A DNA stretch of 64,000 nucleotides from Rhodanobacter spathiphylli B39 (GCF_000264295.1 NZ_AJXT01000015.1:1-64000); one strand, 5' to 3'; positions 35,219 through 43,479 are shown, counted from the first letter of the stretch. Numbers and translations are program-made. Notes: generated from the letters alone by a model not told the origin.

Positions 35219-35323
35219 ATGACAGGCAAACTCGAAACGATCTACTGCGTCCTGGTCGTCGCTACTGCGGTACTCGTCGGCATCGTCCGCTGTACCCGCT
35301 GTAGCGATTTCAAAGCTCCCTGA
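35219..35323 (+). CDS. Possible 34-residue membrane peptide
   Basis: The ORF reads MTGKLETIYCVLVVATAVLV then GIVRCTRCSDFKAP: a short polar start, one hydrophobic helix and a Cys-containing basic tail. It follows the same arrangement (hairpin, then gene) as its neighbours in the RadC-DUF932 interval. Only a weak AAGG lies upstream, at a long distance. The topology is convincing but the length allows chance; treat as a candidate. Confidence 0.35.
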   Translation: MTGKLETIYCVLVVATAVLVGIVRCTRCSDFKAP

Positions 35324-35343
35324 TTCAACGCGTCACAAGCACA

Positions 35344-35378
35344 GCGCACAAGGCCCGGTATGTCCGGGCCTTGTGCGC
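35344..35378 (+). ncRNA. Long hairpin in the DUF932 leader
   Basis: GCGCACAAGGCCCGG and CCGGGCCTTGTGCGC form a perfect 15-bp stem with a 5-base loop (TATGT), followed by TTTTATGCCACCC and then GAGGAAACAACAATG, the ribosome-binding site and start of the DUF932 gene. The layout closely mirrors the radC leader hairpin 0.8 kb upstream. Confidence 0.5.
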
Positions 35379-35409
35379 TTTTATGCCACCCACTTACGAG
35401 GAAACAACA

Positions 35410-36366
35410 ATGCACCTGGTTGAAACCATGGCCTATGCCGGTGAAAAGCCCTGGCACGGCCTGGGCAACAAGCTTGCCCCGCAGCAACCCATCGAGGTCT
35501 GGAAGAAGAACGCCGGAATGGACTGGCAGATCGAGCAGTCCGAAGTTCGCTACATCTCCGGCAGCAACAACGTCGGGGTCATCAATGCCTTCCCGGAACA
35601 GAAGGTGCTCTATCGCTCCGATACCAAGGCTCCGTTGGCCGTTGTGTCCAAGCGCTTTTACGTGGTGCAGCCGGGCGAGATCCTGGAGTTCTATCGTGAC
35701 CTGACCGCCTGCAACGGTTTCGAGTTGGAAACGGCCGGCGTGCTGCGCGAGGGCCGCAAGTTCTGGGCGTTGGCGAAGACGGGCCAGAGCACGACGCTCA
35801 AAGGCCGCGACCGGGTGGATGGCTATCTGTTGTTGGCCACGGCCTGCGACGGCACGCTGGCTACCACGGCGCAGTTCACTTCGGTGAGGGTGGTCTGCAA
35901 CAACACCCTGCAGATTGCATTGGGGAATGCCAGCAGCGCGATCAAGGTGCCACACCGCAGCCAGTTCGATGCGGAAGCAGTCAAGCGCCAGTTGGGGATC
36001 ACCGTGTCGTCGTGGGATGGCTTCGTGGTCCGAATGAAGGCACTCGTCGATCGTCCGGTCGATCCCGATTCGGTCGAAGGCCTGCTACGCCGGGTGCTGA
36101 CCTACGCAGCACCGGACGGCAAGTCACCGGTGGTCAACGAACAGGCCTTGGCCACGGTGCGCTCGCTGTACGAGGGCGGTGGCCGCGGCGCACTGATGAC
36201 CTCCAGTCGGGGTACGGCATGGGGCTTACTCAACAGCGTGACCGAGTTCGTCGATCACCACCGTCGGGCGCGCAGCGACGATCACCGTCGCGACGCGGCC
36301 TGGTTCGGCCAAGGGGCGCAGATCAAGCAGCGAGCCTGGGACGAAGCCATGAAGCTCGTGGCCTGA
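35410..36366 (+). CDS. DUF932 phage/plasmid-like protein
   Basis: The 318-residue protein starts MHLVETMAYAGEKPWHGLG, typical of DUF932 proteins found on phages, plasmids and integrative elements, and contains VRVVCNNTLQIALG and the C-terminal GRGALMTSSRGTAWGLLNSVTEFVDHHRRA segment common to the family. The biochemical role is unknown; members sit beside YqaJ-type recombinases and are thought to take part in DNA metabolism of mobile elements. The ATG at 35410 has an ACGAGGAAAC site; an in-frame start at 35383 is less likely. Confidence 0.88.
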   Translation: MHLVETMAYAGEKPWHGLGNKLAPQQPIEVWKKNAGMDWQIEQSEVRYISGSNNVGVINAFPEQKVLYRSDTKAPLAVVSKRFYVVQPGEILEFYRDLTACNGFELETAGVLREGRKFWALAKTGQSTTLKGRDRVDGYLLLATACDGTLATTAQFTSVRVVCNNTLQIALGNASSAIKVPHRSQFDAEAVKRQLGITVSSWDGFVVRMKALVDRPVDPDSVEGLLRRVLTYAAPDGKSPVVNEQALATVRSLYEGGGRGALMTSSRGTAWGLLNSVTEFVDHHRRARSDDHRRDAAWFGQGAQIKQRAWDEAMKLVA

Positions 36367-36378
36367 AGGAGGGATGCC

Positions 36379-36831
36379 GTGGGACTGGATATGTATCTGG
36401 AAGCCAAGCGGCACGTAGCCCCCTGCGACTCGCAGACAGAACCGATGCGCCGTGCGATTGGCGCGGCCATCGACTATGTGCCACCGAAGGACAAGCCGGG
36501 AAACGACGCCTCTTTGCTGGAGGTCTGTGGCGTCACGGTGCGCGTCGGCTACTGGCGCAAGTTCACGGCCTTGCATCAATGGTTCGTGGGCAACGTTCAG
36601 GGAGGACACGATGACGACTGTCCCGCCTTCGTTTCGGTAGACGCCTTGATGGAGTTGGAGGCACAGCTCGAACAGGTTGGCGATGATCCGGCGAGTGCCA
36701 GTGAGTATTTCACCGCCGATGAGGATGAAACGCTGGAGGAAAGCGATGTCGACTACACACTGAAAGTCCTTCATCACGCCAAGCGATTACAGGAGCAAGG
36801 CTGGGACATCACCTACCGCGCCAGCTGGTGA
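36379..36831 (+). CDS. Phage-type hypothetical protein (MGLDMYL family)
   Basis: The 150-residue protein begins MGLDMYLEAKRHVAP, a start shared by a family of phage and mobile-element proteins of unknown function. It includes VGYWRKFTALHQWFV and an acidic middle (TADEDETLEESDVDYTLKVL). The GTG at 36379 is preceded by GAAGGAGGGATG. It lies 12 bases after the DUF932 gene and belongs to the same transcript. No catalytic motif is visible. Confidence 0.75.
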   Translation: MGLDMYLEAKRHVAPCDSQTEPMRRAIGAAIDYVPPKDKPGNDASLLEVCGVTVRVGYWRKFTALHQWFVGNVQGGHDDDCPAFVSVDALMELEAQLEQVGDDPASASEYFTADEDETLEESDVDYTLKVLHHAKRLQEQGWDITYRASW

Positions 36832-36876
36832 GGTCAGCACACGCGGGGGATTGATCTTGATGCAAGCGACATAGCG

Positions 36877-36900
36877 CCCGGCCCTCTGGCCGGGTTTTTT
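36877..36900 (+). terminator. Hairpin with T run before the YqaJ gene
   Basis: CCCGGCC-CTCT-GGCCGGG is followed immediately by TTTTTT. It is a good intrinsic terminator for the DUF932 transcript but lies only 18 bases before the YqaJ start, so it may act as a leader attenuator, like the other hairpins in this segment. Confidence 0.7.
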
Positions 36901-36917
36901 CTTTTGGGAGAACCACG

Positions 36918-37913
36918 ATGAAAAAGCGATCTGCCTTGCGGTTGGTCGATACACGCACACTCGACCGGGGCCAATGGCTGGAAGTGCGCCAGGGCGGTAT
37001 CGGCAGCTCCGATGCCGCCACCGCGGTCGGCTTGAACCCTTACAAGAGCCCGCTGGAGCTGTGGGCGGAGAAAACCGGGCGTGTCGTCGCGCACGCGGAA
37101 AGTCCAGGCATGGAGGATCCCCGCTACTGGGGCACGCTGCTCGAACCTTTCGTGGCTACGGCCTACCAAGAGAAGACCGGGCGCAAGGTTAGGCGTGTCA
37201 ACGCCGTGCTCCAACACCCTACCTTCAACTTCATGCTGGCCAACATCGACCGGGAGGTCGTGGGCTGCCCGGACGTGCAAATTCTGGAATGCAAGACGGC
37301 TGGCGAGTTCGGCGCGCGGCTGTGGAAGGACGGCGTGCCGGAGTACGTGCAGTTGCAGGTGCAGCACCAGCTCGCCGTGACTGGCCAGCAGGCGGCGGAT
37401 GTCGCAGTGCTGCTGTGTGGGCAACAGTTGGAGATCCATCGCATCAAACGGGACGACGAGGTGATCGCCCGTCTGATCGTGCTGGAGACGAAGTTTTGGG
37501 AGTACGTGCAGCACGACATCGATCCACCTTCCGATGGCAGCGAGTCATCCGCGCGAGCCCTGCGCCAGCTCTACCCCGGTAACGATACGTCGCTCGATTT
37601 CACGGACGACGAGGCCCTTTGCCAGACCTTCACCTCGCTGTCGGCGCTGAAGACCGAGCTGGATGAGAAGGCGCACGTCGCCGAGCAGCTCAAGCAGGCG
37701 ATCCAGCAAGCGATGGGCGACGCCAGCAAGGCGTTGTTTGCTCGCGGCGAGGTGACCTACAAGCGATCCAAAGATGGCGCCAGCATCGACACCAAACGGC
37801 TAGCAGCCGATTACCCCGCGCTGGCTGCGCAGTACACCGTACCTCGCCCCGGTTCGCGCCGGTTCGTGCTGTCTCTCTCACCCGATGCCACCGAAGGAGT
37901 TTCCCCATGTTGA
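36918..37913 (+). CDS. YqaJ-type viral recombinase (lambda-exonuclease-like)
   Basis: The 331-residue protein has the YqaJ domain in its first ~200 residues: WLEVRQGGIGSSDAATAVGL, NPYKSPLELW, MLANIDREVVGCPDVQILECK (acidic residues and EXK nuclease core) and VPEYVQLQVQHQLAVTG. Such enzymes degrade one strand of DNA ends to promote phage-type recombination. The C-terminal part (about 210-331) is helical and may serve assembly. It overlaps the next gene by 7 bases; a single-strand annealing protein is expected near such enzymes, but none is obvious. Confidence 0.9.
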   Translation: MKKRSALRLVDTRTLDRGQWLEVRQGGIGSSDAATAVGLNPYKSPLELWAEKTGRVVAHAESPGMEDPRYWGTLLEPFVATAYQEKTGRKVRRVNAVLQHPTFNFMLANIDREVVGCPDVQILECKTAGEFGARLWKDGVPEYVQLQVQHQLAVTGQQAADVAVLLCGQQLEIHRIKRDDEVIARLIVLETKFWEYVQHDIDPPSDGSESSARALRQLYPGNDTSLDFTDDEALCQTFTSLSALKTELDEKAHVAEQLKQAIQQAMGDASKALFARGEVTYKRSKDGASIDTKRLAADYPALAAQYTVPRPGSRRFVLSLSPDATEGVSPC

Positions 37914-38806
37914 AAGGCCTGGCTATCACCCCGCCCGTGATCGGGCGGATTTCCATCGGGCGTGTGGTCGAACGCAACGGCAAGCGCCTACCGGAGAAGG
38001 ACGACCAGTTCACCCTGACTACCCAAGTGCAGAGTCGCGATGGTTGGATCTTGCATCCGCTGGACGAAGCCTTGCGCAAAGAAGCTGGCGGCAAGCTGCG
38101 ATCCATCCCGGTACGAATGCTGTTCAACGACCCGGCGCTCAACCTGCGGGCCGACTACTCGCTGTTCGATCGCACCTCGGGCCGGCCAGTGTGTGTGGGC
38201 AATGGCGAGACCTGTCGTCGCGCGGGTAAGGGCGGCGTCGATGCCCTTCCCTGTGTGGGGCCAGACCAGTGCGGCTTCGCCAATGGCGAGTGCAAGGCCT
38301 ACGCGCGTCTGAATGTGCTCGTGGGCGATGGCGAAGGGGATGCATTGGGTTCGTTCGTGCTGCGCACCACGTCCTTCAACACTATCCGTACGCTGGCGGC
38401 ACGGCTGGAGTATTTCAGCGCGGTGTCGGGCGGGCTGCTGGCCTGCCTGCCGCTGGAACTGAAGCTGCGCGGCAAGTCCACCACGCAAAGCCACCGTGCG
38501 CCGATCTACTACGTGGATCTGGTGGTGCGCGACGCGTTGACGCTGGAAGAGGCCATCGCCCAGGCACGGGAGCGGGATGAGCAGCGGCGAGTCTGCGGAT
38601 TTGACCAGGCGGCACTGGACGAGTCTGCGCGCAGGGGCTTCGCCAATGGGGCGTTCGAGGAGCTGGAAGAGGACGTGCCCGCGGTGGTGGAGGAGTTCTA
38701 CCCTGATGGTGGTGGCGAGCAGCGCGCGGAAGCACGCGTGTCCACGGGCTCCGGCCTGAAAGGTCGCCTCGAAGCGCGTGTGGCGGCAGCCGGCCACGGT
38801 GGATAG
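37907..38806 (+). CDS. Cys-rich hydrolase/metal-binding-like protein of integrative elements
   Basis: The 299-residue protein contains a Cys cluster (about residues 98-128: CVGNGETCRRAG, LPCVGPDQCGFANGECKAYA) suited to bind zinc, then a beta-rich region (LGSFVLRTTSFNTIRTLAARL, PLELKLRGKSTT). Relatives are annotated as hydrolase or metal-binding proteins beside DUF932 and YqaJ genes, and the pattern also recalls phage gp3/gp45-like recombination directionality factors. Its true activity is unknown to me. The ATG at 37907 has a strong GAAGGAG and overlaps the YqaJ stop, so the two are cotranslated. Confidence 0.7.
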   Translation: MLKGLAITPPVIGRISIGRVVERNGKRLPEKDDQFTLTTQVQSRDGWILHPLDEALRKEAGGKLRSIPVRMLFNDPALNLRADYSLFDRTSGRPVCVGNGETCRRAGKGGVDALPCVGPDQCGFANGECKAYARLNVLVGDGEGDALGSFVLRTTSFNTIRTLAARLEYFSAVSGGLLACLPLELKLRGKSTTQSHRAPIYYVDLVVRDALTLEEAIAQARERDEQRRVCGFDQAALDESARRGFANGAFEELEEDVPAVVEEFYPDGGGEQRAEARVSTGSGLKGRLEARVAAAGHGG

Positions 38807-38823
38807 CCACGGGGGAAACGGCA

Positions 38824-38919
38824 ATGTTCGCAATCGTGGGTGGTGTGGTGGTGTACGGCTTTGCCTTGTACGGGCTGGCGCGGTTCCTGCAAGACAGGAA
38901 CGGCGGCCCCGATGCGTAG
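38824..38919 (+). CDS. 31-residue membrane peptide
   Basis: The ORF encodes MFAIVGGVVVYGFALYGLAR followed by FLQDRNGGPDA: one hydrophobic helix and a short polar tail. A GGGGGAAAC ribosome-binding site lies 3-8 bases upstream, and the gene starts 17 bases after the previous stop. Tiny single-helix proteins at this place are seen in related element segments; function unknown. Confidence 0.6.
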   Translation: MFAIVGGVVVYGFALYGLARFLQDRNGGPDA

Positions 38920-38936
38920 GCCAGTCGGCGGCATAG

Positions 38937-38964
38937 ACGGGAGGGGGCTTGCGCCCCCTCCCGT
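38937..38964 (+). terminator. Strong hairpin ending the YqaJ operon
   Basis: ACGGGAGGGGGC-TTGC-GCCCCCTCCCGT is a perfect 12-bp stem, 17 bases after the small membrane peptide gene. Only ACTTTGGG follows, not a T run, so termination may be partial. Confidence 0.55.
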
Positions 38965-39107
38965 ACTTTGGGTGAGCCATCTTTCTTTTGCCTGCTTTGC
39001 CGCTTGGCGTGGGCGAATAGGCCTTCACGTTGCGCCTCCAGCCTGAGCGGCGCCCGTGCCTGCGATAGACTCCCCGCTTGCGCCCGCGATGCGCACAAGG
39101 AGAACCA

Positions 39108-39382
39108 ATGAGTGCCTTGCTGAACACCTACCGTCAGGCCGCCGTCACCGAGCGGAAAAAGGGCAACTACTTCGAGGAACTCACGCTCGCCTACTTGCGA
39201 AGCGAGGCCACCTACCGCGATCTCTAGAGCCAGGTCTGGACGTATGCCGACTGGGCCACCGAAACCATGCACAACCCCGCTACCCGCTGGAACTGTTCCT
39301 GCGCGTGGTCACGGTGAGCCTGGACGGTGCAACGGGGCATGCTGAGCCCGTGCTACACGACCGACTGGCATCAGTTGCGTGA
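39108..39382 (+). pseudogene. Remnant of a DEAD/DEAH helicase of the type ISP-like family
   Basis: After an AAGGAGAACC site, ATG at 39108 reads MSALLNTYRQAAVTERKKGN then YFEELTLAYLRSEATYRDL before a TAG at 39225. In intact element-borne helicases the same start continues ...DLYSQVWTYADWA; here the bases after the TAG still read SQVWTYADWATETMHNP in frame, so Tyr seems to have become stop. A later helicase piece, NHAQPRYPLELFLRVVTVSLD, follows in another frame, showing a large internal deletion and a frameshift. The parent protein would exceed 1000 residues; what is left is not functional. Family recall is from memory, not a search. Confidence 0.65.
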
Positions 39383-40813
39383 AGTCCACTGATGTTCGGC
39401 CCTCTTCATGTTGCTCGGGTCGCCCAGGATTTCATAGACCGGAGACATGTCATGTCCATCCTTACGTGGCGCACCACGCTTGAGCAGTCCACCACGTGCT
39501 TTCATGTTGCCGCGCCGAAGGTTCCTCTTGTGACCAGTCATCACGAAGCCGTCGCCTTTGACGATGTAGCGGATGGCTTCCCGGATACCCATCAGCATCG
39601 ACCGGTCGCTGATATGGACTGAACCGATCGCGTTGTACTCGTATTCGAGGCGTCGCACCCAGCAATTGAAATAGCTGGCCCGCAGATGGCCGCACCGCTT
39701 CAGCCACGCTTCGCCGAGCATGATTGATAGATCACAGGCGTTTTGGTGCTTGTGGCCATCAAGAGCGACCAGGAGGTGGTAGTGGATGCCGCGGTCGAAG
39801 CCGCACTCTCTCTTCCAAATCCATCGCTGCACGTCAGGGACAATGCGGTCTTCAGAGAGCGCGCGCAGGTAGTGCTTCATGCACTTCTCGGCGATGCGGA
39901 CATCTTCATGTGTTTTGTGCGTCGGTTTGATGTACAGATCAACACGCAGCACGAGCAGCTTCGAATGTTGCTGGAAGCCTTCGACCATATACTGACAGCA
40001 GGAACGTAAGTCTTTCTTCTCCAGCTTGACGCGATTTGCCTCGATGCGTCGAAAGCGCGAAGAACGACAGCATCGACGCACGAAGCGTGTGATCCATTCA
40101 ATACGACTGCGAAGCTTCGCGTTGCTCAGATCCTTGCCGAATCCATCGGCATGCCTGATGGCGGGCATGGCGACTTGACATGCGCGGATCATGACGGTGA
40201 TGAATGGGTTGAAACGTGTGGTCATGCTTTCGGTCTGAGCCAATGCCTCTGGCTTGTTCCGGGGTAGAGTTGGCCATGCGTAGCGCCCTCTGTAACGGCT
40301 GCTGGGGCAGGCTCGCTCGATCATGGGTATACCCGAGCGACACAGATTCCAAACGGCCTCACCAAGGGATGTAAGGCGGTACTGCTGGCCGGGAAGTTTT
40401 AGCCTCCACCGCTGATCGCGATCGGCCGTGACCAGGCGGTGGTTGTTGCTGCTGATACGCCTGGCCAGACGGTCGGCTTTGCGTATCCAGTACAAGCATT
40501 CGGGTTCATCGGAGATGGCCGTTGTACCGTCGCTGTTGTAGATGAGGTGCTTCGACATGGCCTGATAGGTCATCTCGCTTTCGATGGCTTGCCTTTCCAA
40601 CTCCTCATCGAGTGCGTCGAACGTTGTGTCCATGGCTTGGTAGCTGTCGCATTGAATGTCCATCGTCATCATCTCGTAGGGTTGGATTTGTGCAGTCCAT
40701 GACTGATTGCCTGACATTTCCATACCCAACTCATCCATTGTTTCTATCCCGTCTTCAATCCCATTCCCATTAGATAGAGAACCGGAATGGTGGCGAGTCA
40801 ATAATGGCGCCAT
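39371..40813 (-). CDS. Inovirus Gp2 / YfjJ-like replication protein
   Basis: The ~480-residue protein has a unique acidic N-terminal part and a C-terminal YagK/YfjJ-type domain. About residue 340 it shows FDRGIHYHLLVALDGHKH, with an H-x-H resembling the HUH metal site of rolling-circle initiators; WKRECGFDRG and VRRLEYEYNAIGSVHISDRS are typical of inovirus-type Gp2 proteins. Such proteins start replication of filamentous phages or satellites. The exact start is unclear; 40813 is the longest option. Its 3' end overlaps the helicase remnant on the other strand, suggesting that two modules were joined here. Confidence 0.8.
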   Translation of the reverse strand: MAPLLTRHHSGSLSNGNGIEDGIETMDELGMEMSGNQSWTAQIQPYEMMTMDIQCDSYQAMDTTFDALDEELERQAIESEMTYQAMSKHLIYNSDGTTAISDEPECLYWIRKADRLARRISSNNHRLVTADRDQRWRLKLPGQQYRLTSLGEAVWNLCRSGIPMIERACPSSRYRGRYAWPTLPRNKPEALAQTESMTTRFNPFITVMIRACQVAMPAIRHADGFGKDLSNAKLRSRIEWITRFVRRCCRSSRFRRIEANRVKLEKKDLRSCCQYMVEGFQQHSKLLVLRVDLYIKPTHKTHEDVRIAEKCMKHYLRALSEDRIVPDVQRWIWKRECGFDRGIHYHLLVALDGHKHQNACDLSIMLGEAWLKRCGHLRASYFNCWVRRLEYEYNAIGSVHISDRSMLMGIREAIRYIVKGDGFVMTGHKRNLRRGNMKARGGLLKRGAPRKDGHDMSPVYEILGDPSNMKRAEHQWTSRN

Positions 40814-40983
40814 GCCCCGGGCATGGTGATTCGAAGTCGGGCGAATGCCGGCAATTCATGGTTCCCATACCATTGTTGACTTAGTGACCTGAGGGTATGC
40901 GCCACATACGTCCGTATGGCCGGCGTCCGGGCAGCGAGTAGCGGCTATTGCTCGTGAGGTTCAATGTGCTGCGAGTGGTCTAG

Positions 40984-41045
40984 GCAGGTGGACGAGAAGC
41001 ACCTGCGCCTGAGTGGCCGCGCCAACGCGAGATGCTCGCGTTGGC
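40984..41045. repeat. Two inverted repeats upstream of the replication gene
   Basis: GCAGGTG-9 bases-CACCTGC (40984-41006) is followed by GCCAACGCGAG-ATG-CTCGCGTTGGC (41021-41045), an 11-bp perfect stem. They lie in the ~390-base gene-free stretch ahead of the Rep-like gene, where a rolling-circle origin or its promoter control would be expected. The rest of the stretch (41046-41200) shows nothing clear. Confidence 0.5.
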
Positions 41046-41205
41046 GTCAGGGGCGGCATAGCAGGGCGCCGCGCGTCCCCTGGTGGGGCCATATAGGGCA
41101 GGCGGGGTGTCCCTATGAATGCGAGCGATCATGCGGTAGTCGCATAAGTCGCACGGTTTTGAGGGGTACCATCAAATTTCGTGAAAGAACGAGCGGCGGC
41201 CGTGC

Positions 41206-41237
41206 AAAAAAAACCGGCCAGCTCGAAGGCTGGCCGG
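41206..41237 (-). terminator. Rho-independent terminator after the DUF3987 gene
   Basis: Read on the minus strand: CCGGCCAGC-CTTCGA-GCTGGCCGG followed by eight T residues, 8 bases after the DUF3987 stop codon. It separates this operon from the Rep-like gene downstream. Confidence 0.88.
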
Positions 41238-41244
41238 CAGGTGG

Positions 41245-42753
41245 TTATCGACTAAACCGGAACGGTATTCCGGGCTGTGGTACGTGAACGATCCGCTGCC
41301 CCCTACCTTGCCCTGGAAGAAGCTGGACTCGCGACATCAGTCGCAGCAGCTCCAGGGCGGCGTCGAGATTGGGTATGTCACGAAGATCATCCTTGGCGTT
41401 CCGTTCGATGAAGCCCTTCGGTACGGATCGGTGGCCCCTGCTCCAAAGGCGTCGAAGGTACTTGTCGAGGTCATACGCTTGCAAGACAACCGTAGGTACC
41501 ATATTGAAGAGCGAATAGCGGTCCTGGAACTCCGCGAGGTGGAATCGAATGACCTCGATGGCACCTTGGATCGTCTCCAAGGAAATCCTCTTCTCCCCGA
41601 GAGCGACCGTCCAGATAGTGGCCAGGCGGCCCGCATGCTCAGCCGCACGAAACGCGAAGTCACTGACATCCGCCAGATCGCCGGCCTCGCGGATGTCTCC
41701 TTCGCTATTCGCGCGGCGAAAGATTTCCTGCTCGAAGTCGAGCCAATACTTGAGCGCTTCGTCATCGAGCTCAATCTCGTCAAGGGCGGTGATGCCCTGG
41801 GACCTGCGACGATCAATCTCAACGGCCATACGGCGAAGAGTATCGTGATACGCATCCAGCGCCTGCGAGGAAACGAGGACGTCGGCGAGATAACGATCGT
41901 CCACGACTTTGCCAGCCGTGCCGAATAGGTTCCGTCCCCAAAAGCCGATCGAGCGCATCTTCATGCCATGGGTACGTTCGAAGTCATCAATGATTTCGTT
42001 TTGAACCATCAGGAACACGCTGACGCGTGGATCATGGCCGATGACGCTTTCGCCGCCTGCACGATCGAGCGTGATGTGGCTGCCGTCAAAGCCGCGGTTG
42101 AGATGACGACACAGGCGGGGGAGGTTTTCGTAAACGATGTCCGCTTCGTCGCTCACCAAAGCGATCGAGCGACCCGATCCCTTGAGCTGGTCGATGAAGC
42201 GGCGGGTCGTGATGTCGCTAACTAGCAGTCGCGCTTCGACCGGGGCAACGGGCTCCTTCCCGCCCAGCTCGTCGAGTGCGGCCTGAAGGTGTTGCCAAGG
42301 CTTGTTATTGGCCCGGAGCTTCCTCTTCTCCCTTTGAAGTCCCTTACGGTCGTCCACCCAATCGCCATGCGCCAGATTGAACTGGTGCACGGCGTGCTCG
42401 TGCAACGCAATCATCGCTTGGTCGTAGGCCTCAACCACCGGGATGAACGCCTTCAGAGCCCTGGTCTTTCCTGCCGTAGAGGGAGCGATCACGTGGGAAT
42501 AGACCGATGCAGGTCGCGTCTCAGCCTTTTCACCGGGCATCTTAAAGCGAGCGAGGTTCTGCGTTAGCAGACCCAGCACGCCATTGGCGGTCATGCCCGC
42601 GATGATGGTGTTGATGCGCTTGCTTTTGGCGACATACAGCGCTGCCTCCCGCAAAGCGGGAGGCAGCGCCTCAATCGGAAAGCTGCGAAGGATGGGCGTG
42701 AAGTCAGGGAGGGCGGCCTTGTGATGCCATCCCCCATTAAATCCGAAGCTCAT
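41245..42753 (-). CDS. DUF3987 ATPase (YfjI-like)
   Basis: The 502-residue protein opens with the DUF3987 signature LPPALREAALYVAKSKRINT, has a Walker A-like SHVIAPSTAGKTRALKAF (about residue 90), a Walker B-like ALVSDEADIVYENLPRLCRH (about 200) and a central HITLDRAGGESVIGHDPRVS. DUF3987/YfjI proteins of cryptic prophages and satellites are thought to be primase/helicase-like replication ATPases. The ATG overlaps the TGA of the small gene upstream, placing it last in a four-gene minus-strand operon comparable with alpA-yfjI of E. coli CP4-57. Confidence 0.85.
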   Translation of the reverse strand: MSFGFNGGWHHKAALPDFTPILRSFPIEALPPALREAALYVAKSKRINTIIAGMTANGVLGLLTQNLARFKMPGEKAETRPASVYSHVIAPSTAGKTRALKAFIPVVEAYDQAMIALHEHAVHQFNLAHGDWVDDRKGLQREKRKLRANNKPWQHLQAALDELGGKEPVAPVEARLLVSDITTRRFIDQLKGSGRSIALVSDEADIVYENLPRLCRHLNRGFDGSHITLDRAGGESVIGHDPRVSVFLMVQNEIIDDFERTHGMKMRSIGFWGRNLFGTAGKVVDDRYLADVLVSSQALDAYHDTLRRMAVEIDRRRSQGITALDEIELDDEALKYWLDFEQEIFRRANSEGDIREAGDLADVSDFAFRAAEHAGRLATIWTVALGEKRISLETIQGAIEVIRFHLAEFQDRYSLFNMVPTVVLQAYDLDKYLRRLWSRGHRSVPKGFIERNAKDDLRDIPNLDAALELLRLMSRVQLLPGQGRGQRIVHVPQPGIPFRFSR

Positions 42754-43073
42754 GGTGCGCCCTCCTTGTCGGGCATCCGGTCGCCCGGATCAGCATGTTC
42801 GGGCTGGTCGCAACCAAGCTTTGCTGCAGTCGCGAGGAGTGCATTCACTTTCGTGTAGTGAAGAGCCGGAATAGCGGACTTCACCTTCTTGCGGATCTTG
42901 TCGTGGGATTCGCCGCGGTCCATCGCCGCGCGGATCGAAGGAATCAGCCTGGCGAGCTGCTCGGCTTCGTGCTCCTCAGGCGTCGGCTCCGTTGACTCGA
43001 TGGCCACGATGGCTTGGTCGATAAGGTCATCGTCAATGGAGACGACTTCCTTCGTGATGGTGTTGTTACCCAT
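42750..43073 (-). CDS. Small hypothetical protein of the satellite module
   Basis: The 107-residue protein (MGNNTITKEVVSIDDDLIDQ...) is acidic at the N-terminus, with a helix-turn-helix-like middle (SHDKIRKKVKSAIPALHYTK). The start at 43073 is chosen from a GGAGAC site; the longer frame is low complexity. It overlaps the upstream gene by 8 bases and the DUF3987 gene by 4 bases, so it is tightly coupled. I do not recognise a family; a role in regulating or loading the ATPase is a guess from position. Confidence 0.7.
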   Translation of the reverse strand: MGNNTITKEVVSIDDDLIDQAIVAIESTEPTPEEHEAEQLARLIPSIRAAMDRGESHDKIRKKVKSAIPALHYTKVNALLATAAKLGCDQPEHADPGDRMPDKEGAP

Positions 43074-43479
43074 GATGGTTGTCTCCGCGCGCGTACAGCG
43101 CGTTGGGGCTGTTGAGGGTGATGCCGTCGATCTGACGCGAGCGATGGGTAATGGCATCCCGCCAGGCCCGGATCTCTTCGGCGAGGAAGAGCTTCCGTTG
43201 GCCAGGTTCACGGACGATCGAGTCCGGCATGGGTAGCCACGGGAATGGTGCCTCCTTGCCGGGATCAATGCGGTTGCGCTTGTCGTCGTACATCGGGACG
43301 AGGCCATCCTGATAAGCCTTCGAATTGGAAAGGCCTGCGAACGTCAGGCATTGGTGGAGCCCGACATTTCCTGATACCGGGAAATCCTCAACTTCTTGAG
43401 GTGTGCTTCGACGCGCACGGCTTGGACGAACGCTGCCGCCACCTTCGTTGCCGAAAGTGCTTAGGAGGTGCTTCGTCAT
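43066..43479 (-). CDS. Small AlpA-like DNA-binding candidate
   Basis: The 137-residue protein contains FPWLPMPDSIVREPGQRKLF followed by LAEEIRAWRDAI, which recalls the last helices of AlpA/excisionase proteins (LPRPIRLG...VAWRESEVRAW pattern). The first half (residues 1-60) has no recognisable motif. AlpA-type regulators control excision of P4-like elements and sit upstream of yfjI-type genes, as here. The match is by eye and partial. Confidence 0.55.
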   Translation of the reverse strand: MTKHLLSTFGNEGGGSVRPSRARRSTPQEVEDFPVSGNVGLHQCLTFAGLSNSKAYQDGLVPMYDDKRNRIDPGKEAPFPWLPMPDSIVREPGQRKLFLAEEIRAWRDAITHRSRQIDGITLNSPNALYARGDNHHG

